A program made the translations under genes and the position numbers. This document shows, piece by piece, positions 7,775-15,338 of a stretch of 29,550 nucleotides of DNA; positions within the stretch are counted from its first letter, which is position 1, and each line of letters opens with the position of its first letter. Below the pieces are notes generated by a model. It did no database searches, had not been told where the DNA came from, and saw nothing but the letters and a program-made list of their open reading frames with translations. The DNA is from CAZESH01 sp964514665 (GTDB lineage Bacteria > Bacillota > Bacilli > Paenibacillales > KCTC-25726), in NCBI GenBank assembly GCA_964514665.1, contig CAZESH010000016.1, positions 1-29,550 on the forward strand, read 5' to 3'.

Positions 7775-8956
7775 CTATTTGCATAATTGATAGAACTTTT
7801 GAATTTCAGTTTCCGTTCCTAATTGTTCACGGGATAAATGATCGATGAATGTATCTCTTAATGGTTTGTCTTCGATAAATTTTGCTATTCCCTCGGATAA
7901 AGCCTTGGGAGTCATATCGACAATCAAGCCATTTTCATTGTGTCTGATTTGATCTTTGACCGTACTGAAATTTGTCGCCACTATCGGTTTTTGCAAAATT
8001 TTCGCTTCGTCAACCGCGATCGACTTCCCCTCGAATCTGGAAGGCTGCACGTAAATATCCGCATTTCTGATATACGGATAAGGGTTTGCCTGCAATCCCA
8101 ATAGGACGAATTTTCCCTGAAGCTCTTTAGCTTCTATCATTTTTTCCAATTTCGATCTTTCTTCCCCTTCTCCAACAATGTACCATCGTACGTCATAGCC
8201 GCTTCTCACCAGGATTTCGCAAGCTTCCACGGCCATCTCAAATCCTTTCAGCGGATGGAGCCTTCCTACGGAAACGATCGTTATTCCTTCAAATGATAAT
8301 CCGACCTTTTCCTGAGCCAGCCGTTTTATAATCGTCGGGGAAATGATATTGTGCATGAAATCGATTTTTTCCTTATGCATGGGAAACCGCCGCTTTAAAA
8401 TTTCAGTGCATGCCTCGGATACCGAGACGATCCTGTCCAATTGATCAAAGTAATAGCGATCGAATGCAGGCTCCATTCCCAGCTTGTCATAATCGGTATG
8501 AATAAACCCGATTTTCTTCTTTGCATCCACTTTGTCCACACAAAAATAAATCGGATTCTTCTCAAGGAATCCGACAGCGATATCGTATTTTTTATTCAGG
8601 CGTTTTAACGTTCTGGATAGCGGCTTCCAAACTTTTTGCTCACATTTGGCACTGTTTTTTTCAGCCTTAAACATAAAACCCGCCTGAATTCTCGAAGCGG
8701 CGATATCGAATCGCCGCTTTTTAAGACTGTCGGCAACCGCAGCTTTTGCCGGCATGTCGAAATATTTGTATTCAAAAGGCTCCGGCAATACATTCACCTG
8801 TTTGGGGATTTTGCCGAAAAACAGCCCTTCATGTTTGAACAAAAACAAATCGACATTAAACATTGTATAATCGATTGTTTCCAACAATGATACAAGCGCT
8901 TTTTCAGCTCCGCCGCAGTTCAGATTGTTCATCACAAACAGCATGTTTTTTTTCAT
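7775..8956 (-). CDS. GT4-family glycosyltransferase (tandem copy 1)
   Basis: This 393-residue cytoplasmic GT-B retaining glycosyltransferase would add a sugar to the lipid-linked repeat unit. The N-terminal GGAEKALVSLL loop (15-25) and C-terminal VSVGRLHPLKGFEMA (228-242) are typical of GT4. The E-x7-E motif is within SRFEGKSIAVDEA (Glu309 and Glu317), which binds the donor nucleotide sugar. Its ATG overlaps the stop of the preceding gene by ATGA, showing translational coupling. It is clearly paralogous to the next gene upstream: both share IGFIHTDYDKLGM/IGWVHIDYDKLGM, NPYPYIR and NFSTxKDQI. Donor and linkage cannot be read from sequence. Confidence 0.93.
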   Translation of the reverse strand: MKKNMLFVMNNLNCGGAEKALVSLLETIDYTMFNVDLFLFKHEGLFFGKIPKQVNVLPEPFEYKYFDMPAKAAVADSLKKRRFDIAASRIQAGFMFKAEKNSAKCEQKVWKPLSRTLKRLNKKYDIAVGFLEKNPIYFCVDKVDAKKKIGFIHTDYDKLGMEPAFDRYYFDQLDRIVSVSEACTEILKRRFPMHKEKIDFMHNIISPTIIKRLAQEKVGLSFEGITIVSVGRLHPLKGFEMAVEACEILVRSGYDVRWYIVGEGEERSKLEKMIEAKELQGKFVLLGLQANPYPYIRNADIYVQPSRFEGKSIAVDEAKILQKPIVATNFSTVKDQIRHNENGLIVDMTPKALSEGIAKFIEDKPLRDTFIDHLSREQLGTETEIQKFYQLCK

Positions 8957-10158
8957 CGGACCACCTGCTGGAAGAGTTGGTATAGCTTGTTTATTTCCTG
9001 CTCCGTTCCCAGCTTCAAGCGGGACAGATTGTTCTGCAGCGTATTCCTCAAACCATGTTCCCGAATCAGCCTTTCGATTCCATTCGCAATCGCTTGTGCA
9101 TTCATTTCCACAATCAAACCATCCACATCGTCCGTGATTTGGTCTTTAGCCGTACTGAAATTCGTGACGATAATCGGCTTGTTCAAAATTTTGGCTTCGT
9201 CGATCGCAATCGATTTCCCTTCGTATCGGGATGTTTGAGCATAAATATCCGCTTGTCTAATGTAAGGATAAGGATTCGATTTCAATCCCAGCAGCTTTAC
9301 ATGGTCACCCAAACCGGATGCCGAGATTAATTCGGTCAGCTTTGCCCGTTCTTCTCCTTCTCCGATAATATGCCATTTGATGTTGTATCCTTTATCGACT
9401 AATATCTTGCACGACTCGATCGCCAAATCGAAGCCCTTTTGCTCATGCAACCTGCCGATCGAAAGAATCACAATCTCTTCACGACCTTTATTAAAGACAT
9501 CCATGCTTGCCTGGTCCGCCATATTGCGGATGATAGCCGGAGAAACAATATTGTATATCACTTCCACTTTGCTTTTATGGTCGGGAAACCTGTTCCTGAG
9601 AATATTGGCGCATTCTTCCGATACCGTGACAATATGATCTAATCTGTTGAAATAATTACCATCGTAATTCGGGTCCATCCCCAGCTTGTCGTAATCAATA
9701 TGAACCCAACCGATTTTCTTGACCGCATCCGCTTTATCGACACAAAAGTAGGTGGAGGTTTTCTCCATAAACCCGATCGCCGCATCATATTTTTTGTTTA
9801 ATTTATCCATCGATTTCGATATGTATTTCCAGTTGTATTGTTCCCTTATAGATATGTTTTTCGCTTTTCGATTTCTCATCGTAAATAAGAAGCGATTATA
9901 GGCCAAAGCGAATTGACCCTTTGCCAGCAATTTTTTAATCGATTGATAAATCGGCAATGCAAACATGCGGTATGTTTCGGGTATCGGCACAATTCGCACG
10001 CTATCCGGTACAAAATCCATGAATAGCCCGTCATGATTAAACAAGAACAAATCGACATTGTATCGACCGTAATCAATCTGGCTTAATAAATTGACCAGGC
10101 TTTTTTCCCCACCGCCGGCCGACAAACCAGGCATCACGAACAGCAAGTTTTTTTTCAT
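8953..10158 (-). CDS. GT4-family glycosyltransferase (tandem copy 2)
   Basis: This 401-residue GT-B transferase is the tandem paralogue of the gene at 7775-8956. It carries GGGEKSLVNLL at the N-terminus, ILSIGRLHEQKGFDLAI in the donor domain and the E-x7-E motif in SRYEGKSIAIDEAKIL. GGGTGTGAG precedes the ATG. It ends with ATGA overlap onto copy 1 and begins 12 bp after the pyruvyl transferase gene, so it is mid-operon. The similarity of the two copies suggests that adjacent similar sugars are added, or that acceptor specificity diverged after duplication. Confidence 0.93.
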   Translation of the reverse strand: MKKNLLFVMPGLSAGGGEKSLVNLLSQIDYGRYNVDLFLFNHDGLFMDFVPDSVRIVPIPETYRMFALPIYQSIKKLLAKGQFALAYNRFLFTMRNRKAKNISIREQYNWKYISKSMDKLNKKYDAAIGFMEKTSTYFCVDKADAVKKIGWVHIDYDKLGMDPNYDGNYFNRLDHIVTVSEECANILRNRFPDHKSKVEVIYNIVSPAIIRNMADQASMDVFNKGREEIVILSIGRLHEQKGFDLAIESCKILVDKGYNIKWHIIGEGEERAKLTELISASGLGDHVKLLGLKSNPYPYIRQADIYAQTSRYEGKSIAIDEAKILNKPIIVTNFSTAKDQITDDVDGLIVEMNAQAIANGIERLIREHGLRNTLQNNLSRLKLGTEQEINKLYQLFQQVVR

Positions 10159-10170
10159 CTCACACCCTGC

Positions 10171-11331
10171 CTACATCGCCAACTCATGCAGATAATCTAC
10201 GGCTTTATAGGCCCTATCTTGAATTTCGGGAATGGCATGACGCAATTTGCGGATCAATAACTCTTCCTCCATGAGCATTTCGTCAAAAGCATCCATTAGC
10301 TTGCTGCTGTCCGATAAGTCTTCTATTCCCAAAACCAGCTTCTCACTTCCGAATATATCCTGAGAAATTCCTTTCGACTTGACGCTGTATCCCAACACAA
10401 GCGTAGGTACATAGGAGGAATAAGCGGCAATCGTCGCATGCGTTCTGGCACCAATGAAAAAACGCATTCTTGCGATATAGCCTTTGTACTGCATGGCGTT
10501 GAGATGATCAGGCAGCAGAATGACCCGGCCGGTGTGCTTAAACTCATTATAATAGTGACTCAGAAGTTCATAATCATTGTTTCCGTCTTGGATCACGTGG
10601 GGAGTGAGGGCGATGGTCATGTGGGACGTGTTTAATATATAACTGATCAAATCTCTTACCGCCGTCCGGGATTGTTGATTGCGATTCCACACAAGCGGGC
10701 TGAAATTCAGTCCGATCGTATTACCCTCCTGCCAGCCTTCAGGGAGCTCAAGTTCTTCTTTTCCCATGGTGAATGCGGCGTCTGCACACAGCTTTACATT
10801 TGTCAGTCCCGATTTTTTCAACAATTCAAAAGTAAGTGTTTCCCTGGCCAATATTAAATCGAATAATTTTAAATCCTCCAATTTTCTTGCCGATAAATCC
10901 TCTTCACCGATTGAGCAGCCCCATAAAATCAGCTTTTTCCCCTTAGCCTTGATTCTTTTATCGATCTCGTAGTATCCCGGCTGTTCCCCGTAACAGTAAT
11001 TGTCTCCGCCTATCGACAAGCATAGGTCCATGTTATGAATATGCTTGGTGACTTTGCTGGTGATTTTGCCATACACATAAGATTCGTCTTGAAATAACTT
11101 CACTTTAAGCGAAGAAATCCACCAATCATAGGAGTATTTGGGGATCGGACAGTCGGAGCCGTCAAATATACCGTCCAGTTGTGTAATGATCCGATCCGTT
11201 TCAGGCTTCCCTGATGCCAGATACACTTTGGCTTCCTGCAATTTTTCTTTGATGATATGGGTCGTTGATCTGACAATCGCCTCGCAACCTCGATTCAAGC
11301 TGCCGCCGTGCGCAAACATGAGTATCTTCAC
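10171..11331 (-). CDS. Polysaccharide pyruvyl transferase family protein
   Basis: This 386-residue protein belongs to the CsaB/WcaK pyruvyltransferase family, which places ketal-linked pyruvate from phosphoenolpyruvate on sugars and so adds negative charge. The N-terminus KILMFAHGGSLNRGCEAIVRST is the family glycine-rich start. LSIGGDNYCYGEQPGYY follows in the first half, and the C-terminal part contains MRFFIGARTHATIAAYSS, the conserved HxxI-type region. GTG at 11331 is chosen: GGAGGAATGGACT precedes it and it overlaps the GT2 stop as GTGA. An earlier ATG at 11385 lies inside the GT2 gene. Together with the acetyltransferase it implies a decorated, acidic exopolysaccharide. Confidence 0.9.
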   Translation of the reverse strand: MKILMFAHGGSLNRGCEAIVRSTTHIIKEKLQEAKVYLASGKPETDRIITQLDGIFDGSDCPIPKYSYDWWISSLKVKLFQDESYVYGKITSKVTKHIHNMDLCLSIGGDNYCYGEQPGYYEIDKRIKAKGKKLILWGCSIGEEDLSARKLEDLKLFDLILARETLTFELLKKSGLTNVKLCADAAFTMGKEELELPEGWQEGNTIGLNFSPLVWNRNQQSRTAVRDLISYILNTSHMTIALTPHVIQDGNNDYELLSHYYNEFKHTGRVILLPDHLNAMQYKGYIARMRFFIGARTHATIAAYSSYVPTLVLGYSVKSKGISQDIFGSEKLVLGIEDLSDSSKLMDAFDEMLMEEELLIRKLRHAIPEIQDRAYKAVDYLHELAM

Positions 11332-12383
11332 AGTCCATTCCTCCAGTATGATTTTGTTCTTAATCGGCTGTAAGCCGTAATGCAATACAGCCCGATGACT
11401 GACCGTCCCCGGATCAGATGCAGCAGCACCTTCTCATATCTGCCCAAAGAGGGGTAAGTCTCTCTATAAAATACGGGCAGCGCATTTCTGACCATTCGAT
11501 GTCCGACCATATGCCTGACGTAGCGATACCGGCTGACGAAAGACAAGTCATTAGAAGGACGAAGATAAAGATGAATATACGCCATAACGTTATGAATCAG
11601 CTTAATGGACTTTAATGCTTCAATCTTATGCTTTTGCAAGACACCGCCAAGCTGATTTTCCGGAAATTCCCGCGCAAAAACCTGCAACGCCTGCTTGAAG
11701 TAATCCTTGTCGATGATATTCCGGGTCGCGCTTCCCGACACTTCCCTGTAATGGTAGCCGGCATAATCGAGGTATTGGAAGCTGTGAGCGATGCTGAAAA
11801 ATCTGATGTTAAAGATTCCGTCTTCCCCCAAAGCGATGTTATCTGGAAATTGAATATGGTTGTCTTTAATAATTCGGGTTTTATAGATTTTGTTCCATAC
11901 GGCATTCAAATTGTCTGATTTGAGAAAATACGGTAGAAGTTCTGTTTCTATAAAGTCCCTTCCTAGTTTTTTATTTGAAGGAAACGGGTATTTAGTAATG
12001 ACTTGCTTGCCGTCCATTTCAGCTTCAATATTGGAAATTGCAGCGTCGGCTCCACTATGTTTCGCCGCTGTGTACAATCTTTCAAACATATCCTCTTCAA
12101 TGCAATCATCTGCATCCACAAATCCGATGTATTCACCGGTGGCGGCATCCATCCCCCTGTTTCTTGCTGCGCTTACCCCTTGGTTCTTTTGCTCAATGAG
12201 AACGACCCTTTCATCGGATTTTCGATACTTGTCGATCGTGACCGCACTATCATCCAGCGATCCGTCATTGACGAATATAAATTGGCAAGATTGCAGCGTT
12301 TGATTTAACAGCGACTCGATGCATTGGGCAATATAGGGACCGGCATTATAAACGGGGATGACCACGCTCACTTTTACTTCCAC
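11328..12383 (-). CDS. GT2-family glycosyltransferase
   Basis: This 351-residue GT-A transferase has VSVVIPVYNAGPYIAQCIES at the N-terminus, FVNDGS at 37-42, the QGVSAARNRGMDAATGEYI segment, and a DxD metal-binding motif in FVDADD (Asp90, Asp92). The start is GTG at 12383, preceded by AGGGGTGG about 8 nt upstream and 3 bp after the stop of the preceding GT4 gene. The C-terminal half is basic and may associate with the membrane. It probably adds one sugar of the repeat unit; donor unknown. Confidence 0.94.
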   Translation of the reverse strand: MEVKVSVVIPVYNAGPYIAQCIESLLNQTLQSCQFIFVNDGSLDDSAVTIDKYRKSDERVVLIEQKNQGVSAARNRGMDAATGEYIGFVDADDCIEEDMFERLYTAAKHSGADAAISNIEAEMDGKQVITKYPFPSNKKLGRDFIETELLPYFLKSDNLNAVWNKIYKTRIIKDNHIQFPDNIALGEDGIFNIRFFSIAHSFQYLDYAGYHYREVSGSATRNIIDKDYFKQALQVFAREFPENQLGGVLQKHKIEALKSIKLIHNVMAYIHLYLRPSNDLSFVSRYRYVRHMVGHRMVRNALPVFYRETYPSLGRYEKVLLHLIRGRSVIGLYCITAYSRLRTKSYWRNGL

Positions 12384-12386
12384 AAC

Positions 12387-13613
12387 CTAGACCACCCCTC
12401 TGCTCCGTTTGCGTTCCCCGATAAAGGCATACAGCTTTTCCAATTCATCCGTGTTGCTGAAATCGCGATGTTTCAAATTGTTGATCAATTGATTTCGCAG
12501 CATTTCATTGTGATACAAACGCTCAATTCCGTCGGCGATATGTTCCGCACCTAATCCGCAGATGATCCCGTCAACGCCATCTTCCACTTGACTGCAAGCT
12601 GTCGGATATTGGGTGATCAGAACGGGTTTCGCCAGAATTTTCGCTTCTGTAACCGTAACCGCCTTGCCTTCGTAGCGAGAAGGCTGTACGTACAGATCGC
12701 ATTCTTTCATATACGGATACGGATTCGCTTGTTTCCCCAGCAGGAGGAAGCTGTCTTCCAAGCCGCATTCCTGGATTAGCCGGAAAAGCTCGCCCTCGTA
12801 ACCGCCATATCCGATGATGTGCCAACAGATATTCGTCAATCCTCTGTCATGCAGAATTTTGAGCGCCTTGACCGCCATATCGAATCCTTTCACATAAGAG
12901 AGCCGTCCGACAGACAGCAAGTTAAAGGCGTGCTCATCTTCGCCGAGAACATGCGTGCCCTGCTGCGCCATATTCTTGATAAATTCAGGAGAAGTTATGT
13001 TTTCAATCGTGGATATTTTATGCCTCAGTGATGGGTATTGGAGCAAAAAAGAATTTGTGCATTCCTCTGAAACGGAAGCGATGAAATCAAATTGATGCCA
13101 AATTTCAAGATCCATTTTATTATCGATTTCCAGCTTGCTGTAATCCGTGTGAACCCATGCCGCTTTCAATTTTGCATCGACTTTTTTGGCGATGATATCG
13201 TGAGGCCAGGCATAACTGATGGCGAGATCGTACTTTTTCTTTATTTTCGGAACAAATGGCATGGAATATTTCATTACATACTGCATTTGGTGATAACCCG
13301 GACCTTCTTCCATAGGTTTAAACTTCGATTTGATGAAGGCCGCGAATTTGCCTAGCAAGCGAACGGCGGCTAGCGCGTAATGCCCTTCTTTCAAGCATTG
13401 CACGATCGGTTTTCTAAATACGGAATAGGGGTTGATCGGCGGCAAGACGTTGACTTGCCCGGGAATCAGGTTCATAAAGTCCCCTCTGTGCTCGAAAATC
13501 AATAAATCGACATGATAGGCGTCATAATCGAAAATTTCCAGCATATTAATCAAGCTTCGCTCGATACCGCCGATTTCCATATCATAAATTGAGATTAACA
13601 GGTTCTTTTTCAT
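12387..13613 (-). CDS. GT4-family glycosyltransferase (third, more divergent copy)
   Basis: This 408-residue GT-B transferase shares its frame of motifs with the two tandem GT4 genes but is more distant: IGGIERSLINMLEIFDYDAYHVDLLIF at the N-terminus, LLSVGRLSYVKGFDMAVKAL in the donor domain and SRYEGKAVTVTEAKIL with the E-x7-E pair. I place the start at ATG 13613, behind GAGG with 6-nt spacing; an ATT/GTG-like start at 13631 would overlap the acetyltransferase gene. It forms part of the continuous operon. Confidence 0.92.
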   Translation of the reverse strand: MKKNLLISIYDMEIGGIERSLINMLEIFDYDAYHVDLLIFEHRGDFMNLIPGQVNVLPPINPYSVFRKPIVQCLKEGHYALAAVRLLGKFAAFIKSKFKPMEEGPGYHQMQYVMKYSMPFVPKIKKKYDLAISYAWPHDIIAKKVDAKLKAAWVHTDYSKLEIDNKMDLEIWHQFDFIASVSEECTNSFLLQYPSLRHKISTIENITSPEFIKNMAQQGTHVLGEDEHAFNLLSVGRLSYVKGFDMAVKALKILHDRGLTNICWHIIGYGGYEGELFRLIQECGLEDSFLLLGKQANPYPYMKECDLYVQPSRYEGKAVTVTEAKILAKPVLITQYPTACSQVEDGVDGIICGLGAEHIADGIERLYHNEMLRNQLINNLKHRDFSNTDELEKLYAFIGERKRSRGVV

Positions 13614-13627
13614 TTCATTCCTCACAA

Positions 13628-14266
13628 TCAATATTGAAAACTGACCAATTTATTCTCTCTTCTATTCAAAAACAAGGTATTCGCGGGAACTTTTCCTTTC
13701 ACCACGCTCCCGGCCGCGATTACCGCGTTGTCCCCGATCACGGTGTCCCTCAAGATCACCACATTGGAGCCAATCCAGACGTTGCGGCCTATGATCACCT
13801 CACCCTTTAGGAGATGGCTTTCCGCTTCGTGCTTGTAATTATGGTCGTGATCGTTGATGCAGACATTGGGCGCTATTTTTGTCCATCTTCCGATCGATAT
13901 TTTATTCACGCAATTAATATTGCAGTTGTCGTTGATAAAAACCTTGTCTTCCAAATTCAACTCGCCGTTGTCGTCGATCCTGATGCTGGCGTTTTTTCGA
14001 ATGAATACGAATTTGCCGATAGTGATTTTTGCATTTTTATTGAAAATTTCGATGCGGCTGTTGGCTTGCAGCGAGAAAATAGTAGAGCGGATATTTCTAA
14101 AGAACAGCAGTTTATAAAACAGTCCCCGCAAAATTCCGATCAAGTGCGATACACTCATCAAGATCGTGATGTAAACGCCTCTGCTGCGGCATTGCGCAAT
14201 GAAAACTTTACTGATTTTAAATACGAACCCCATTCCGCCATTACCCCTTAAGAGAACATCATTCAT
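13628..14266 (-). CDS. Left-handed beta-helix (hexapeptide repeat) O-acetyltransferase
   Basis: This protein of about 212 residues resembles maltose/galactoside O-acetyltransferases and probably acetylates a sugar of the exopolysaccharide using acetyl-CoA. Hexapeptide repeats occupy the second half (ITIGKFVFI, ISIGRWTKIAPNV, VIIGRNVWIGSNVVILRDTVIGDNAVIAAGSVV in series). The likely catalytic His lies in CINDHDHNYKH. The N-terminal 60 residues are basic and hydrophobic and may lie at the membrane. ATG at 14266 overlaps the previous gene by 8 bp and has AAGGA 6 nt upstream. A second candidate is ATG at 14233 behind AAGGGG, so the first 11 residues are uncertain. Confidence 0.9.
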   Translation of the reverse strand: MNDVLLRGNGGMGFVFKISKVFIAQCRSRGVYITILMSVSHLIGILRGLFYKLLFFRNIRSTIFSLQANSRIEIFNKNAKITIGKFVFIRKNASIRIDDNGELNLEDKVFINDNCNINCVNKISIGRWTKIAPNVCINDHDHNYKHEAESHLLKGEVIIGRNVWIGSNVVILRDTVIGDNAVIAAGSVVKGKVPANTLFLNRRENKLVSFQY

Positions 14267-14987
14267 AGAATTTCCTTATTCTGGCAATATTGTCGCCGCC
14301 GATGATCCGGGCAAGCGTCTGTTTCATGCGTCCCTTTACTCTCGCTCTAAACGGCAGCCAGCTTTTGTAAAAATAATGCATGGCATAAGTATTTTCCGTC
14401 CTAAATGTTCTGCAGTTAATATAATCGTAAGGGGAAAAATACGTTTGCGGATAAAACGCACCGATTCCTGCTATCTCCTGGTATTGTCCATTTGCCTTCA
14501 GCCCCAGCTTCTTCAGCATCGCCGTGATGACAGCTACGTTGGTTTCATAGCTTCCTCCTTCCATGGCGAAGCTCTTGCCGCTGTAGGTATCCAAAAATGC
14601 TTTGATCAGCTTGTTGCCTTTGGCCGCTGCAATTGTGCTTGTGGCAATATAGTTCTCTTGCTCGAAGCCCCAGAACGAATCGTGGTGCAGCAAATCATCA
14701 AAGGGTTTGAAAACCTCAACATCGGTATCCAAATAAATCCCGCCGAAATAGTATAGGACATGCAGCCTTGCATAATCGCTGACAAAGGCAAATTTCCCCG
14801 CTTCATAAGCCTCTTTTATGTATAAATCGCAGTTGATGTCAAAATTTTGTTCATTCCACTGGATGATTTGATAATCGGGCAAATGCGTCTTCCAGCTTTC
14901 TATGCACCGGTTGACGATTTCCGGTTTTTCTCTTCCGCCAAACCAACAGTAGTGGATCGTCTTCGGTATTTTATCCGGCTGTCTCAT
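14259..14987 (-). CDS. GT32-like glycosyltransferase (capsular polysaccharide synthesis type)
   Basis: This 242-residue protein opens the exopolysaccharide operon. The start KIPKTIHYCWFGG (7-18) and the DxD motif in GGIYLDTDVEVFKPF (Asp87, Asp89) are diagnostic of the GT32/OCH1-like DXD sugar transferases found in capsule clusters. SDYARLHVLYYFGGIYLD is the usual run-up to the metal site. The ATG at 14987 has TTAGGAAGTGATTGA upstream. The transcript reaching it starts about 285 nt upstream, after the operator-embedded promoter and the second EAR-like leader. Confidence 0.93.
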   Translation of the reverse strand: MRQPDKIPKTIHYCWFGGREKPEIVNRCIESWKTHLPDYQIIQWNEQNFDINCDLYIKEAYEAGKFAFVSDYARLHVLYYFGGIYLDTDVEVFKPFDDLLHHDSFWGFEQENYIATSTIAAAKGNKLIKAFLDTYSGKSFAMEGGSYETNVAVITAMLKKLGLKANGQYQEIAGIGAFYPQTYFSPYDYINCRTFRTENTYAMHYFYKSWLPFRARVKGRMKQTLARIIGGDNIARIRKFYE

Positions 14988-15010
14988 TCAATCACTTCCT
15001 AAGGATGAAA

Positions 15011-15063
15011 TAAAGTTCTTGACTATAAGATCTTGCTTAAAGAACTCATAGTTAAAAGCTTTA
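15011..15063 (-). other. Imperfect stem-loop 3' of leader RNA copy 2
   Basis: The arms 15011-15026 (TAAAGTTCTTGACTAT) and 15048-15063 (ATAGTTAAAAGCTTTA) pair with two mismatches and one wobble. This is the positional counterpart of the perfect stem at 2025-2077. It ends about 20 nt before the GT32 start codon. No U-run follows, so it is not read as a terminator. The loop includes an AAAGAAC half-site at 15039-15045. Confidence 0.6.
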
Positions 15064-15065
15064 TC

Positions 15066-15175
15066 GGGGCATTAAACCCTTCCTCACACCACACTCTCGA
15101 CGACTCGCGTCTAAGGTTGCTTAACCCACAGCATGATCGAGTGTTTCCATTGATAACGGTTAGGAGACATCACCG
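15066..15175 (-). ncRNA. EAR/epsC-motif-like leader RNA, copy 2
   Basis: This is the second copy of the element at 2079-2190, with about 14 differences over 103 aligned bases. The stem that reads CGGC/GCCG in copy 1 (2172-2175 with 2187-2190) reads CGGT/ACCG here (15157-15160 with 15172-15175), a compensatory change that supports a folded RNA. GACG/CGTC and GGTT/AACC stems are kept. It lies in the leader of a ten-gene operon of about 12.5 kb with an internal terminator, the setting in which processive antitermination would matter. The identity as EAR is inferred. Confidence 0.68.
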
Positions 15176-15203
15176 AACGACGCATCATAAATTTTAGTTA
15201 TTT

Positions 15204-15219
15204 GTTCTTTATAGTGAAC
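15204..15219. promoter_or_regulatory. SinR-like operator, imperfect (EPS operon leader)
   Basis: GTTCTTTATAGTGAAC has a full GTTCTTT half-site and a weaker second arm with two mismatches to the palindrome. It lies about 55-70 nt downstream of the predicted start of transcription, between promoter and EAR-like RNA. Confidence 0.5.
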
Positions 15220-15279
15220 CTTAATTCAAAAAAATTAGCTGCTTCATGCCCAATATCGGCTTTAATTCAGCTCAGTTTG

Positions 15280-15308
15280 ATTGTAGTTCTTTATAGAGAA
15301 CGTGTCAA
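15280..15308 (-). promoter_or_regulatory. Promoter of the main EPS operon with operator in the spacer
   Basis: On the minus strand the -35 is TTGACA (15308-15303) and the -10 is TACAAT (15285-15280), 17 nt apart. The palindrome GTTCTTTATAGAGAAC (15286-15301) fills the spacer, and both arms fit GTTCTYT (GTTCTTT and GTTCTCT). This is a near-consensus sigma-A promoter that should be strong unless repressed. Start expected near 15273. Confidence 0.82.
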
Positions 15309-15338
15309 TATAAATTTCTTTATTTCTGCAGAGCGATC

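Noticed and set aside
13595..13613. GTTCTTTTT at the start of the third GT4 gene
   Set aside because: It is the reverse complement of codons for Lys-Lys-Asn and has no second arm, so it is not taken as an operator.
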